Shown: in pieces, positions 41,435 to 50,725 of the stretch
Layout: each line of letters begins with the position of its first letter
How positions within the stretch are numbered: position 1 is the stretch's first letter
Source of the DNA: Achromobacter spanius
GTDB lineage: Bacteria; Pseudomonadota; Gammaproteobacteria; Burkholderiales; Burkholderiaceae_B
Assembly: GCF_003994415.1 (NCBI RefSeq)
Contig: NZ_CP034689.1
Location: 6,510,001 to 6,574,000, forward strand
DNA: 64,000 bases
Direction: 5' to 3'
Program-made: the position numbers and the translations under genes
Notes under the pieces: model-generated
What the model saw: the letters and a program-made list of their open reading frames with translations, nothing else
Told to the model about the DNA's origin: nothing
The model's database searches: none

Positions 41435-42601
41435 CTACGCCGACAATTGCCGCATGACGGTGATCAGGTCCGACTTGCCTTCGAAGCCGATGCCGGGCAG
41501 CTCCGGCATCGTGACGTAGCCGCCGTCGACTTTCACCCCATCGGGAAAGCCGCCGAAGGGCTGGAACAGGTCCGGGTAGCTTTCGTTGCCGCCCAGCCCC
41601 AAGCCTGCCGCAATGTTCAGGGACATCTGGTGGCCGCCGTGCGGAATGCAGCGGCTGGCCGACCAGCCGTGCTGCTTCAGCATGTCGAGCGTGCGCAGAT
41701 ACTCCACCAGCCCGTAGCTCAGCGCGCAATCAAATTGCAGCCAATCACGGTCCGGGCGCATGCCGCCATGGCGGATCAGATTGCGCGCGTCCTGCATCGA
41801 AAACAGATTCTCGCCCGTCGCCATGGGGTTGGCGTAGTAGTTGCGCAGCGTGGCCTGCAACTCGTAATCCAGCGGGTCGCCCGCCTCTTCGTACCAGAAC
41901 AGGTCGTACTGTGACAGCGCCTTGGCGTACTGGATGGCGGTGTCCAGATCAAAGCGGCCGTTCGCGTCCACCGCCAGCTTCTGCCCATCTTGCAGCACGC
42001 TCAAGATGGAATCGATGCGGCGCAAATCCTCGTCCAGCGACGCGCCGCCAATCTTCTTCTTCACGACCGTGTAGCCACGGTCGATATAGCTGCGCATTTC
42101 GTCCTTGAGCTTGCCGTGGTCCTGGCCCGGGTAGTAATACCCACCCGCCGCGTAGACAAACACGCGACGGTTGGCCTGGCCGTTGCCGTAGCGGTCGGCC
42201 AGCAACTGAAACAGAGGCTTGCCCTCGATCTTTGCGACCGCGTCCCACACCGCCATGTCGATGGTGCCGATAGCCACCGAGCGCTCGCCATGGCCGCCCG
42301 GCTTTTCGTTCGTGAACATGGCGTTCCAGATCTTGTGCGGATCCAGGTTCTTGCCCGTCGCGTCCACCAGCGATTCAGGATCCGCCTCCATGACGCGCGG
42401 AATGAAGCGTTCGCGCATCAGCTTGCCCTGGCCGTATCGGCCATTTGAATTGAAGCCGTAGCCCACCACCGGCTTGCCGTCGCGGATCACGTCGGTGATC
42501 ACGGCGACCAGGCTCAGCGTCATCTTGCTGAAATCGATATAGGCGTTGCGGATGGGCGAGCTGATGGGCAGCGTCTGTTCGCGGATCTCGACGATTCTCA
42601 T
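41435..42601 (-). CDS. tarD: D(-)-tartrate dehydratase, enolase superfamily (388 aa)
   Basis: Dehydrates D-tartrate to oxaloacetate (cytoplasm, Mg2+). The sequence closely follows my memory of Bradyrhizobium TarD: TKPISSPIRNAYIDF-like N-terminus (here LPISSPIRNAYIDF), GYGFNSNGRYGQG, GGHGERSVAIGTIDMAVWDA, VVKKKIGG (catalytic Lys), LAVDANGRF (metal Asp), PMATGENL and SRCIPHGGHQMSLNIAAG (catalytic His). The ATG at 42601 is at the conserved start. A LysR gene is divergent 112 bp away and is the likely regulator. Confidence 0.88.
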   Translation of the reverse strand: MRIVEIREQTLPISSPIRNAYIDFSKMTLSLVAVITDVIRDGKPVVGYGFNSNGRYGQGKLMRERFIPRVMEADPESLVDATGKNLDPHKIWNAMFTNEKPGGHGERSVAIGTIDMAVWDAVAKIEGKPLFQLLADRYGNGQANRRVFVYAAGGYYYPGQDHGKLKDEMRSYIDRGYTVVKKKIGGASLDEDLRRIDSILSVLQDGQKLAVDANGRFDLDTAIQYAKALSQYDLFWYEEAGDPLDYELQATLRNYYANPMATGENLFSMQDARNLIRHGGMRPDRDWLQFDCALSYGLVEYLRTLDMLKQHGWSASRCIPHGGHQMSLNIAAGLGLGGNESYPDLFQPFGGFPDGVKVDGGYVTMPELPGIGFEGKSDLITVMRQLSA

Positions 42602-42713
42602 GGGTGTCTCCTGATGCGCCGGGTGTGACGGCGTAGTGGCATGGGGAACCGCTAGCGTAGAGGCGAATACCCGCACTAAGATTCACCATTATTCATTTGA
42701 TTATTTACTTTCA

Positions 42714-43613
42714 GTGAAAACCGACATCGCGTCCGAACTGGAGTTCTTCATCCACCTGGCCCGGCTGGGCAGCCTGTCCGCCGCCGCGCGCGAGCTCAAC
42801 CTGACGCCGCCCGCCGCCACCAAGCGCTTGGCGCTGATGGAGCGGCGCCTTGGAGTGCGGCTGGTGAACCGCAGCACGCGCAACCTGAGCCTGACAAGCG
42901 AAGGCGAGACGTATCTGTCGCACGCCACCAAGATCCTCGAAGATCTGCGCGACATGGAAGACGCCGTCTCCAGCAGCGGCGCCACCCCGCGCGGCGCGCT
43001 GAAAGTGAACGCCACCTTGGGGTTCGGCCGCACCACCATCGCCCCGCTGGTCTCGGACTTTGCCAAGCGCTATCCCGACGTCCAGGTCCAACTGGAAGTC
43101 ACCGACCGGCCGGTGGATCTGGTGGAAAGCGGCTTCGACCTGGCGATCCGCTTCGGCGAACTGCCCGACAGACGCCTGAGCGCGCGGCGCGTCATGTCCA
43201 ACCGCCGCTTCTTGTGCGCCGCGCCGCGCTATCTGGACAAACACGGCACGCCCGCCACGCTGGCCGATCTTGCATCCCACCGCTGCATCCTGCATACGCA
43301 AAACGATGAGGCGCACGGCGTGTGGCGATTCACCCGCGATGGGGAAAGCGTGGCAATCAAGGTGGATGGAGCCTTGTCCAGTAATGACGGAGATATCGTG
43401 CTGGGCTGGGCGCTGGACGGCCATGGCATATTGATCCGCTCGGAATGGGATCTGGCCAAGTATTTGCAAAGCGGACGGCTGCGAGTGGTATTACCCGACT
43501 TCACGCTGCCGTCCGCCGACCTCTTTGTGTATTACCCACAACGCAGAAATCAAACCGCCCGGGCCAGGGCGTTTATTGATTATCTGGTTGAGGTGTTCCA
43601 GCGGTCGGTGTGA
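42714..43613 (+). CDS. LysR-family regulator (299 aa)
   Basis: A DNA-binding regulator whose N-terminal helix-turn-helix is LGSLSAAARELNLTPPAATKRLALMERRLG (in part; residues about 15-45), with the ligand-binding domain after residue 90. The best start is the GTG at 42714 (after CTTTCA); the longer upstream frame is not typical of the family. It is divergent from tarD, so it probably controls tartrate use. The effector may be tartrate, by inference. Confidence 0.85.
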   Translation: MKTDIASELEFFIHLARLGSLSAAARELNLTPPAATKRLALMERRLGVRLVNRSTRNLSLTSEGETYLSHATKILEDLRDMEDAVSSSGATPRGALKVNATLGFGRTTIAPLVSDFAKRYPDVQVQLEVTDRPVDLVESGFDLAIRFGELPDRRLSARRVMSNRRFLCAAPRYLDKHGTPATLADLASHRCILHTQNDEAHGVWRFTRDGESVAIKVDGALSSNDGDIVLGWALDGHGILIRSEWDLAKYLQSGRLRVVLPDFTLPSADLFVYYPQRRNQTARARAFIDYLVEVFQRSV

Positions 43614-43673
43614 CGAGCCCCGCTAACTGCTAACTGCTACACGTCGCGGTTCTTTTTTGTGTTGATCCGGCCC

Positions 43674-43706
43674 GTCAAAAACAATGCCCCCGCATTGCGG
43701 GGGCAT
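43674..43706 (-). terminator. Rho-independent terminator after ssb
   Basis: ATGCCCCC (43684-43691) and GGGGGCAT (43699-43706) form a stem around GCATTGC; on the minus strand it is followed by TGTTTTTG. It lies 27 bp after the ssb stop. Confidence 0.9.
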
Positions 43707-43732
43707 GGATTGAAACCGTGCGATAGCCGGGA

Positions 43733-44254
43733 TTAGAACGGAATATCGTCGTCCATATCCGCCAGATTCGCACCGCTGCTGGCCGGGGCCGCAGCAGGCG
43801 CCGGGCGCTGTTGCGGGGCCGGGCGTTGCGCCGGGGCGCGTTGTTGTTGCGGGCGCGACGGAGCGTCGTCATAGCCGCCGCCACCACCGTAGCTGGCGCC
43901 ACCGCCACCGCCGTCTTCGCGGCCGCCCAGCATTTGCATCTGGTCAGCCACCACTTCGGTGCTGTAGCGATCAGCGCCGGTGTCCTTGTCTTGCCACTTG
44001 CGCGTCTTCAGACGGCCTTCGATGTAAACCGAACGGCCTTTCTTCAGATATTCGCCGGCGATTTCAGCCAGGCGGTTGTACATGACGACGCGGTGCCATT
44101 CGGTTTCTTCGCGGCGCTCGCCCGATGCCTTGTCCTTCCAGGTGGAGGTGGTGGCGATGGACATGTTGCAGATTGCAGCCCCTTCCGGGCTGTAGCGGAC
44201 TTCCGGGTCGCGACCCAGATTGCCCACGAGTATGACTTTGTTAACCGATGCCAT
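43733..44254 (-). CDS. ssb: Single-stranded DNA-binding protein (173 aa)
   Basis: An essential replication and repair protein. The OB fold covers residues 1-110 (MASVNKVILVGNLGRDPEVRY, KASGERREETEWHRVV, YIEGRLKTRKWQDKDTG). A Gly-rich then Gln/Pro/Ala-rich linker follows, and the acidic C-terminal tip MDDDIPF is the partner-binding tail. The ATG at 44254 opens the conserved MASVNKV. It lies in the order ssb, MFS, uvrA, common in this lineage. Confidence 0.97.
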   Translation of the reverse strand: MASVNKVILVGNLGRDPEVRYSPEGAAICNMSIATTSTWKDKASGERREETEWHRVVMYNRLAEIAGEYLKKGRSVYIEGRLKTRKWQDKDTGADRYSTEVVADQMQMLGGREDGGGGGASYGGGGGYDDAPSRPQQQRAPAQRPAPQQRPAPAAAPASSGANLADMDDDIPF

Positions 44255-44354
44255 GCCGATGTCCCTCAGTTGTTGACAGCCTGCGCCTGTGCGTTGCCGC
44301 GAGCGCGCCGGCAACAACATAAAAAGCGATGTTGAAGACCGGCTTCATGAAACA

Positions 44355-44381
44355 CGCCGGTCATCATGACAATGACCGGCG
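44355..44381. other. Perfect hairpin upstream of ssb
   Basis: CGCCGGTCAT (44355-44364) and ATGACCGGCG (44372-44381) form a perfect 10-bp stem with loop CATGACA, about 100 bp upstream of ssb. The 356-bp gap 44255-44610 otherwise holds three ATCACCC repeats near 44565-44610 and nothing I recognise as a gene. Confidence 0.5.
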
Positions 44382-44610
44382 ACGCCTGGGATCCTGATGA
44401 CCCCTACTTCCGTGAAGCCCTAATTTGGTACGTATTATCGACGAAAAGCCCTCACCACGCCAAACGCGATTCGTGACAAAGCGATCCACCCAGGGAATCC
44501 ATTTAGAGGCTGTTGGCCGTCATTCGCAGCGCGATCAGTGACGTTTCGGGTGGGGTCGGGGACGCATCACCCGGCCGATCGCCAGCCTTGTATCACCCGT
44601 CTCATCACCC

Positions 44611-45795
44611 TTATGCCAGCGGCCGCAGCGCCCAGGTCACCACCAGCCACACCGCCGACAAAACAGCCGCGCCGATGAACACCGCGCTGGCGCCTGAATG
44701 AGCCGCCAGCCAGCCGCCCAACGCGCCGCCCGCGAACAGCCCCGCCGCCTGCGCCGTGTTGTAGAAGCCCAGCGCCAAGCCCTTGTAGGCCTGCGGCGCC
44801 ACGCGCGACACCAGCGACGGTTGCAGCGCTTCCAGCACGTTGAAGGCGACAAAGAAGCCCGTCAGCGCGATGGCCAACGAGTAGAAACCATGGCTGGCCG
44901 CCGGCATCAATGCGCACACCAGCACCAGGCCCGCCACGGCGGCGCGCAAGGCGCCGCGATGGGCGCGGCGTTTTTCCGCCACGAACACCACGGGCACCAT
45001 CAGCACGAACGACACCAGGATGACGGGCAGATAAACCTTCCACAGCTCGCGCGCGTCAAGGCCGCCTACCTTGGCCAGCAGGGCCGGCACCACGACAAAC
45101 ATCGACACCTGGATCAAATGCAGCACGAACACGCCGAAGTTCAGGCGCAGCAGGTCGCGGTGGGTCAGCACTTCCATCGGCCGGGCGGCTTGCATGGTGC
45201 GGGCCTGGGTGCGCGGCACCACGGGCACGACGAAACGCGCCACGGCCAGGCAGATCACGCCCAGGCAGGCAATGGTCCAGAACAGGCCGGACAAGCCCCA
45301 CCAGCCCACCAGCACGGGCGACAGCACCAAGGACACCGCGAAAGACAGGCCAATCGATGCGCCCACCATGGCCATGGCGCGGGTGCGGACTTCGTCGCGG
45401 GTGGCGTCTGCCAGCCAGGCGGTGACGGCGGCCGAGATGGCGCCCGCCCCCTGGATGGCGCGGCCGATGGTGATCCAGTACACGTCATCCGCCTGCGCAC
45501 AGACGATGCTGCCGGCCACGAACAGCAGCAGGCCGAACAGCACGACGGGGCGCCGGCCCCAGCGGTCGGACGCCAGGCCGAAAGGAATCTGCATGAACGC
45601 CTGGGTCAGGCCATACATGCCCAGCGCCAGGCCAACGCGCGCGGGGTCGTCTCCACCCGGCATGCCAGCCGCCGCCACGGCGAACACCGGCAGCAACAGG
45701 AACAGCCCCAACATCCGTGCGGCGAACAGGCCGGCCAATGCCACGCTGGCGCGGCGTTCGGAAGGGGTCAATTTCAGTTTGATGTCTGCCGGCAT
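44611..45795 (-). CDS. MFS transporter (394 aa)
   Basis: A 12-helix major facilitator protein in the inner membrane. The N-terminal domain shows RMLGLFLLLPVFAVAAAGMPGG, then GLTQAFMQIPFGLASDRWGRRPVV, which carries motif A (GxxxDRxGRR). The second domain starts near residue 215 (LRLNFGVFVLHLIQVSMFVV). It lies between ssb and uvrA, divergent from uvrA (195 bp). This position is common in Bordetella-type genomes, from memory. The substrate is unknown. Confidence 0.85.
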   Translation of the reverse strand: MPADIKLKLTPSERRASVALAGLFAARMLGLFLLLPVFAVAAAGMPGGDDPARVGLALGMYGLTQAFMQIPFGLASDRWGRRPVVLFGLLLFVAGSIVCAQADDVYWITIGRAIQGAGAISAAVTAWLADATRDEVRTRAMAMVGASIGLSFAVSLVLSPVLVGWWGLSGLFWTIACLGVICLAVARFVVPVVPRTQARTMQAARPMEVLTHRDLLRLNFGVFVLHLIQVSMFVVVPALLAKVGGLDARELWKVYLPVILVSFVLMVPVVFVAEKRRAHRGALRAAVAGLVLVCALMPAASHGFYSLAIALTGFFVAFNVLEALQPSLVSRVAPQAYKGLALGFYNTAQAAGLFAGGALGGWLAAHSGASAVFIGAAVLSAVWLVVTWALRPLA

Positions 45796-45990
45796 GCGGA
45801 AAATTCAACAATGACAAGGGCGGTGCGCGCGCGTGGATGTCACACGCTCACAGTCTGATCTGGCGGTGCGGCGCCGTGGCCCATACAGCCCAAATGGCGG
45901 ACTGCCTTGAACGCGGGGGGACTCGGCGCGCTATAGTAACAAGTTGGCCTTTGAAACCGCTTAAAAGAGCCTGATGGACACCCGATCGAC

Positions 45991-48846
45991 GTGACAATAC
46001 GCATACGGGGTGCACGCACCCACAACCTCAAGAACGTTTCGCTGGACCTGCCGCGCCACAAACTGGTGGTCGTCACCGGCTTGTCCGGCTCTGGCAAATC
46101 TTCGCTGGCGTTCGATACGCTGTACGCGGAGGGCCAACGACGTTATGTGGAAAGCCTGTCCGCGTATGCCCGCCAATTCCTCCAACTGATGGACAAGCCG
46201 GACGTCGACCTCATCGAAGGTCTGTCGCCCGCCATCTCCATCGAGCAGAAGGCCGCCGGCCACAACCCGCGTTCCACTGTCGGCACCATCACCGAGATCC
46301 ACGACTACCTGCGCCTGCTGTATGCACGGGTGGGCACGCCCTACTGTCCCGAGCACGGCCTGCCGCTACAGGCGCAGTCGGTCAGCCAGATGGTTGACGC
46401 GGTGCTGGGCTGGACGCCCGAAACGCGGCTGGCCGTGCTGGCGCCCATTGCGCGCGGCAAGAAAGGCAGCTTCGAAGACGAATGCGCCAGCCTGCAGGCG
46501 CAAGGCTATGTGCGTTTGCGCGTGGACGGGCAGTTGATGGAAATCGACGGCATGACGCCGTTGAAGAAGACCGAAAAGCACGACATCGACGTCGTCATCG
46601 ACCGGCTGCGCATCAAGCCGGAAAGCAAGCAGCGCCTGGCGGAAAGCTTCGAAACCGCGCTGCAACTGGCCGACGGCCGCGCGCTGGCGCTGGACATGGA
46701 CAGCGAGCACGAACAGGTGTTCTCCAGCCGCTACGCCTGCCCGGTGTGCAGCCACAGCCTGCCCGAACTGGAGCCGCGCCTGTTCAGCTTCAACAACCCG
46801 ATGGGCGCCTGCCCCAGTTGCGACGGCATCGGCCAGGTGGGCTTTTTTGACCCCAAGCGGGTCGTGGCCTTTCCGGAACTGAGCCTGGCCGCTGGCGCCA
46901 TCCGTGGCTGGGACCGCCGCAACGCCTTCACGCATTCGCTGTTGGCCAGTCTGGCGGCGCATTACGAGTTCGATATTGAAGCCCCGTTTGAAGAGCTACC
47001 CGAAGCGTTGCGCGACAAGGTGCTGTACGGCTCGGGCGAAGAAGAAATTTCGTTTCTCTACCTGAATGAAAAAGGCCGCAGCACGGTCAAGCGGCATACC
47101 TTTGAAGGCGTGATCCCGAACCTGGAGCGCCGCTGGCGCGAAACGGACTCGGCGACGGTGCGCGAAGAACTGGGCAAGTACCGCAATATCAAGACCTGCC
47201 CCGACTGCGCGGGGTCGCGCCTGCGTCCCGAAGCCCGCAACGTGCTGATCGGCCACGATCCGCGCGGCGGCGAGCGCCACGGCCAGGCTATCTATGAAGT
47301 CGAGGCCATGCCGCTGTCGGGCTGCCTGGCCTGGTTCCGCGACCTGAGCCTGACCGGGGCCAAGCAGGAAATTGCACAGCGCATCGTGCGCGAGATCGAA
47401 GCGCGGCTCAGCTTCCTGAACAACGTCGGCTTGAATTACCTGTCGCTGGACCGCAGCGCCGACACCATTTCAGGTGGCGAGGCCCAGCGCATCCGGCTGG
47501 CCAGCCAGATCGGCTCGGGCCTGACGGGCGTGATGTATGTGCTGGACGAACCCTCCATCGGTCTGCACCAGCGCGATAACGACCGCCTGATCGGCACCTT
47601 GCAGCACCTGCGAGACCTGGGCAACAGCGTCATCGTGGTCGAGCACGACGAAGACATGATCCGCATGGCGGACTGGGTGGTCGACATGGGCCCGGGCGCG
47701 GGCGAGCACGGCGGCGAAGTGGTGTCGCAGGGCGATCCAGAAACGGTGCAGCGCGATCCGAATTCGCTGACCGGCCAGTACCTGAGCGGCGCGCGCGAGA
47801 TCGCGATTCCCGCACGCCGCCCGGTCAACGACGAACTGCCCTGGCTGACCCTGAGCGGCGCCAGCGGCAACAACCTGAAAGACGTTGAACTGCGCGTGCC
47901 TGCTGGCCGCCTCGTCTGCGTGACGGGCGTATCGGGTTCCGGCAAGTCCACGCTGATCAACGACACGCTGGCAGTCGCCGTGTCGCGCCAGTTGCATCAC
48001 GCGCAAAGCGAACCCGCCCCCTACGTGTCGATGCAGGGGCTGGACAATTTCGACAAGATCATCAGTGTGGACCAAAGCCCCATCGGCCGCACGCCGCGCA
48101 GCAACCCGGCAACCTACACCGGGCTGTTCACGCCCATCCGCGAGCTTTTCGCGGGCGTGCCCGAGGCGCGTACCCGCGGCTACGATCCCGGCCGATTCAG
48201 CTTCAACGTCAAGGGCGGGCGCTGCGAAGCCTGCCAGGGCGACGGCGTGGTCAAGGTGGAAATGCACTTTCTGCCCGACATGTACGTGCCCTGCGACGTG
48301 TGCCACGGCAAGCGCTACAACCGCGAAACGCTGGAAATCCGCTACCGGGGCCGCAACATCAGTGAAGTGCTGGACCTGACGGTTGAGCAGGCGCTGGAAT
48401 ACTTCGAGTCCGTGCCGGCCATCTCGCGCAAGCTGCACACGCTGATTGACGTTGGCCTGTCCTACATACGCCTGGGCCAAAGCGCTACCACGCTGTCGGG
48501 CGGTGAAGCGCAGCGCGTGAAGCTGTCGCTGGAACTATCGCGCCGCAGTACCGGACGCACGCTGTACATCCTGGACGAACCCACCACCGGCCTGCACTTC
48601 CGCGATATTGAATTGCTGCTGCAAGTGCTGAACCAGTTGGTCGACAGCGGCAACACCGTGCTCATCATCGAACACAACCTGGACGTCATCAAAACGGCGG
48701 ACTGGCTGATCGACATGGGTCCGGAGGGCGGCGATGGCGGCGGCTACGTGGTGGCGCAAGGCACGCCGGAAGACGTCGCGAATACGCAAGCCAGCCACAC
48801 CGGGCAATACCTGGGCAAGCTGCTGCGACGCAACGCAAGCAGGTAG
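45991..48846 (+). CDS. uvrA: Excinuclease ABC subunit A (951 aa)
   Basis: The damage-recognition ATPase of nucleotide excision repair. Two ABC modules are present, with Walker A loops GLSGSGKSSLA (near residue 32) and GVSGSGKSTLI (near 650), and signature motifs ISGGEAQRIRLA and LSGGEAQRVKLSLEL. The zinc fingers CPVCSHSLPELEPRLFSFN (first) and CEACQGDG with CDVCHGKRYN (second) are intact. It starts with GTG at 45991. I found no clear SOS box before it. Confidence 0.97.
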   Translation: MTIRIRGARTHNLKNVSLDLPRHKLVVVTGLSGSGKSSLAFDTLYAEGQRRYVESLSAYARQFLQLMDKPDVDLIEGLSPAISIEQKAAGHNPRSTVGTITEIHDYLRLLYARVGTPYCPEHGLPLQAQSVSQMVDAVLGWTPETRLAVLAPIARGKKGSFEDECASLQAQGYVRLRVDGQLMEIDGMTPLKKTEKHDIDVVIDRLRIKPESKQRLAESFETALQLADGRALALDMDSEHEQVFSSRYACPVCSHSLPELEPRLFSFNNPMGACPSCDGIGQVGFFDPKRVVAFPELSLAAGAIRGWDRRNAFTHSLLASLAAHYEFDIEAPFEELPEALRDKVLYGSGEEEISFLYLNEKGRSTVKRHTFEGVIPNLERRWRETDSATVREELGKYRNIKTCPDCAGSRLRPEARNVLIGHDPRGGERHGQAIYEVEAMPLSGCLAWFRDLSLTGAKQEIAQRIVREIEARLSFLNNVGLNYLSLDRSADTISGGEAQRIRLASQIGSGLTGVMYVLDEPSIGLHQRDNDRLIGTLQHLRDLGNSVIVVEHDEDMIRMADWVVDMGPGAGEHGGEVVSQGDPETVQRDPNSLTGQYLSGAREIAIPARRPVNDELPWLTLSGASGNNLKDVELRVPAGRLVCVTGVSGSGKSTLINDTLAVAVSRQLHHAQSEPAPYVSMQGLDNFDKIISVDQSPIGRTPRSNPATYTGLFTPIRELFAGVPEARTRGYDPGRFSFNVKGGRCEACQGDGVVKVEMHFLPDMYVPCDVCHGKRYNRETLEIRYRGRNISEVLDLTVEQALEYFESVPAISRKLHTLIDVGLSYIRLGQSATTLSGGEAQRVKLSLELSRRSTGRTLYILDEPTTGLHFRDIELLLQVLNQLVDSGNTVLIIEHNLDVIKTADWLIDMGPEGGDGGGYVVAQGTPEDVANTQASHTGQYLGKLLRRNASR

Positions 48847-48880
48847 ATCGACTTATCAACACCCCGCGAGAAACCACGCC

Positions 48881-49543
48881 ATGTACACCCTGATCATCGG
48901 CAACAAGAATTACTCTTCGTGGTCCTTGCGGCCGTGGCTGGCGTTACGAGCCACGGGCATCGCCTTCACTGAGCAAAAGCTCGCGTTCTTCACGGAAGAG
49001 TTTTCGCGCAAGGTGGGTGCGGTGTCACCCGCCGGGCTGGTGCCGGTATTGCTGGACGACGACTTCGCCGTGTGGGATTCGCTGGCCATTTGTGAATACG
49101 TGGCCGAACGGCATCCAGATGCCGGGCTATGGCCCAAGGATGCCAAGGCCCGCGCCCGCGCGCGTTCGCTGGTGGCGCAAATGCACAGCGGCTTCGGCGC
49201 CCTGCGCAACGCCCTGCCGATGAATATCGAAGCGCATCTGCCGGGCATCAAGCTGCCCGAGGCCGCCCAACAAGACATCTCGCGCCTGCAAGCCATCTGG
49301 CACGACACTCGTGCTGAATTCGGCCACGGCGGCCCGTTCCTGTTCGGCGCATTCTCGATTGCCGACGCATTTTTCGCGCCGGTGGTGTCGCGCTTCACCA
49401 CCTACGGCATCGCTGCCGCGGGCGCCGTGCGCGACTACATGGATGCGGTCCTGGCATTGCCGGCCATGCAGGATTGGATGCGGGATGCGCGCGCCGAAGC
49501 CACGTTCGTGCCCGAAGACGAACCCTACCGCAGGCACCGCTAA
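48881..49543 (+). CDS. Glutathione S-transferase family protein (220 aa)
   Basis: A cytoplasmic thiol transferase-like protein. The N-terminal thioredoxin fold shows YSSWSLRPWLAL and the cis-Pro segment PAGLVPVLLDDDFAVWDSLAICEYVAE; the helical domain follows from about residue 88. It starts with ATG at 48881, 34 bp after uvrA, and converges on dgt with a 30-bp gap. The SSWSLRPW opening is that of the YfcF/YibF-like group. The electrophile substrate is not known. Confidence 0.85.
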   Translation: MYTLIIGNKNYSSWSLRPWLALRATGIAFTEQKLAFFTEEFSRKVGAVSPAGLVPVLLDDDFAVWDSLAICEYVAERHPDAGLWPKDAKARARARSLVAQMHSGFGALRNALPMNIEAHLPGIKLPEAAQQDISRLQAIWHDTRAEFGHGGPFLFGAFSIADAFFAPVVSRFTTYGIAAAGAVRDYMDAVLALPAMQDWMRDARAEATFVPEDEPYRRHR

Positions 49544-49573
49544 GCAAGCACCGCGCGCGGCCAGCCCGCCGCT

Positions 49574-50701
49574 TCAGCCCATCTCGAACAGGCGCTTGTG
49601 TTCTCGGATGGCGTAGCGGTCGGTCATGCCGGCGATGTAATCGGCAATGGCGCGCGCCTGCTCGTTGAACACCGGGCGCCGGTAGTCTGGCGGCAGCAGC
49701 CTCGGGTCATCAAGAAACGCCCCGAAAAGCTCACGCACGATGCGGCGCGCCTTGGCCGTCATGCGCAGCACCTGATAGTGCCGATACAGGTTGTCGAACA
49801 AGAACTTCTTCAGGGCATCGGCCTCGCGCCGGATGTCGTCCGAAAACCCCGCCAGCGGCGGTGAGCGGCGCACGTCGTCCACGCTGGCCGGCGCCGCGTC
49901 GCGGATGCGCGCCAGCGAGGTTTGCGTCAAATCGACGATCAACGTGTTGATCATGCGGCGGATGGTTTCCGCCACCGCGCGGCGCGGCGCCAGGCCCGGA
50001 TAGCGGTCCAGCACATAGGCGTGATGCCGTTCGAAGATCGACACGTCCTGCAGTTGCTCAATCGTGATCAACCCGGAGCGCAGGCCGTCGTCGATATCGT
50101 GGTTGTTGTAGGCGACTTCATCGGCCAGGTTGGCCAGTTGCGCTTCCAGCGATGGCTGCGTGCGGTTCAGGAAGCGTTCGCCCACATCGCCCAACTGGCG
50201 CGCGTGTGCGGCCGAGCAATGCTTGAGGATGCCTTCGCGCGTTTCAAAGCAAAGGTTCAGGCCGTTGAAGTCCGCGTAGCGCTCTTCAAGCTCGTCCACC
50301 ACACGCAGGCTTTGCAGGTTGTGCTCAAAACCGCCCGCCTCGGGCGCCAGTTCGCGCATGCAGGCGTTCAGCTCGTCCTGCCCTGCGTGGCCGAAGGGCG
50401 TATGGCCCAGATCGTGCGCCAGCGAAATGGCTTCGGTCAGGTCTTCCGACAGTTTCAGGCTGCGGGCCAGCGTGCGCGCAATCTGCGCCACTTCCAGGCT
50501 GTGCGTCAGGCGCGTGCGAAAGAGGTCGCCTTCATGGTTGACGAAGACCTGGGTCTTGTACTCCAGCCGGCGAAACGCGCCGGAATGCACGATGCGGTCG
50601 CGGTCGCGCTGAAATTCGGTCCGGTTCTCGGGCGGCGGCTCTGCCGTTTTCCGACCACGCGATTGAGACGGGTCGGATGCGTAAGAAGCCAGTTCATTCA
50701 T
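49574..50701 (-). CDS. dgt: Deoxyguanosinetriphosphate triphosphohydrolase-like protein (375 aa)
   Basis: An HD-domain dNTPase. The metal ligands are in RTRLTHSLEVAQIART (first His), LAHDLGHTPFGHAG (HD pair) and EVAYNNHDIDDGL (last Asp region). FQRDRDRIVHSGAFRRLEYKTQVF is the family N-terminus. ATG 50701 is preferred over an upstream TTG (50719). It ends the minus-strand aroK-aroB-dgt operon, 24 bp after aroB. It may balance dNTP pools. Confidence 0.92.
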   Translation of the reverse strand: MNELASYASDPSQSRGRKTAEPPPENRTEFQRDRDRIVHSGAFRRLEYKTQVFVNHEGDLFRTRLTHSLEVAQIARTLARSLKLSEDLTEAISLAHDLGHTPFGHAGQDELNACMRELAPEAGGFEHNLQSLRVVDELEERYADFNGLNLCFETREGILKHCSAAHARQLGDVGERFLNRTQPSLEAQLANLADEVAYNNHDIDDGLRSGLITIEQLQDVSIFERHHAYVLDRYPGLAPRRAVAETIRRMINTLIVDLTQTSLARIRDAAPASVDDVRRSPPLAGFSDDIRREADALKKFLFDNLYRHYQVLRMTAKARRIVRELFGAFLDDPRLLPPDYRRPVFNEQARAIADYIAGMTDRYAIREHKRLFEMG

Positions 50702-50725
50702 CTGCAACACCGTCTCCAATCGCGG

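Noticed and set aside
45796..45990. Search for a LexA (SOS) box before uvrA
   Set aside because: No convincing CTGT-N8-ACAG palindrome was found in the 195-bp spacer.
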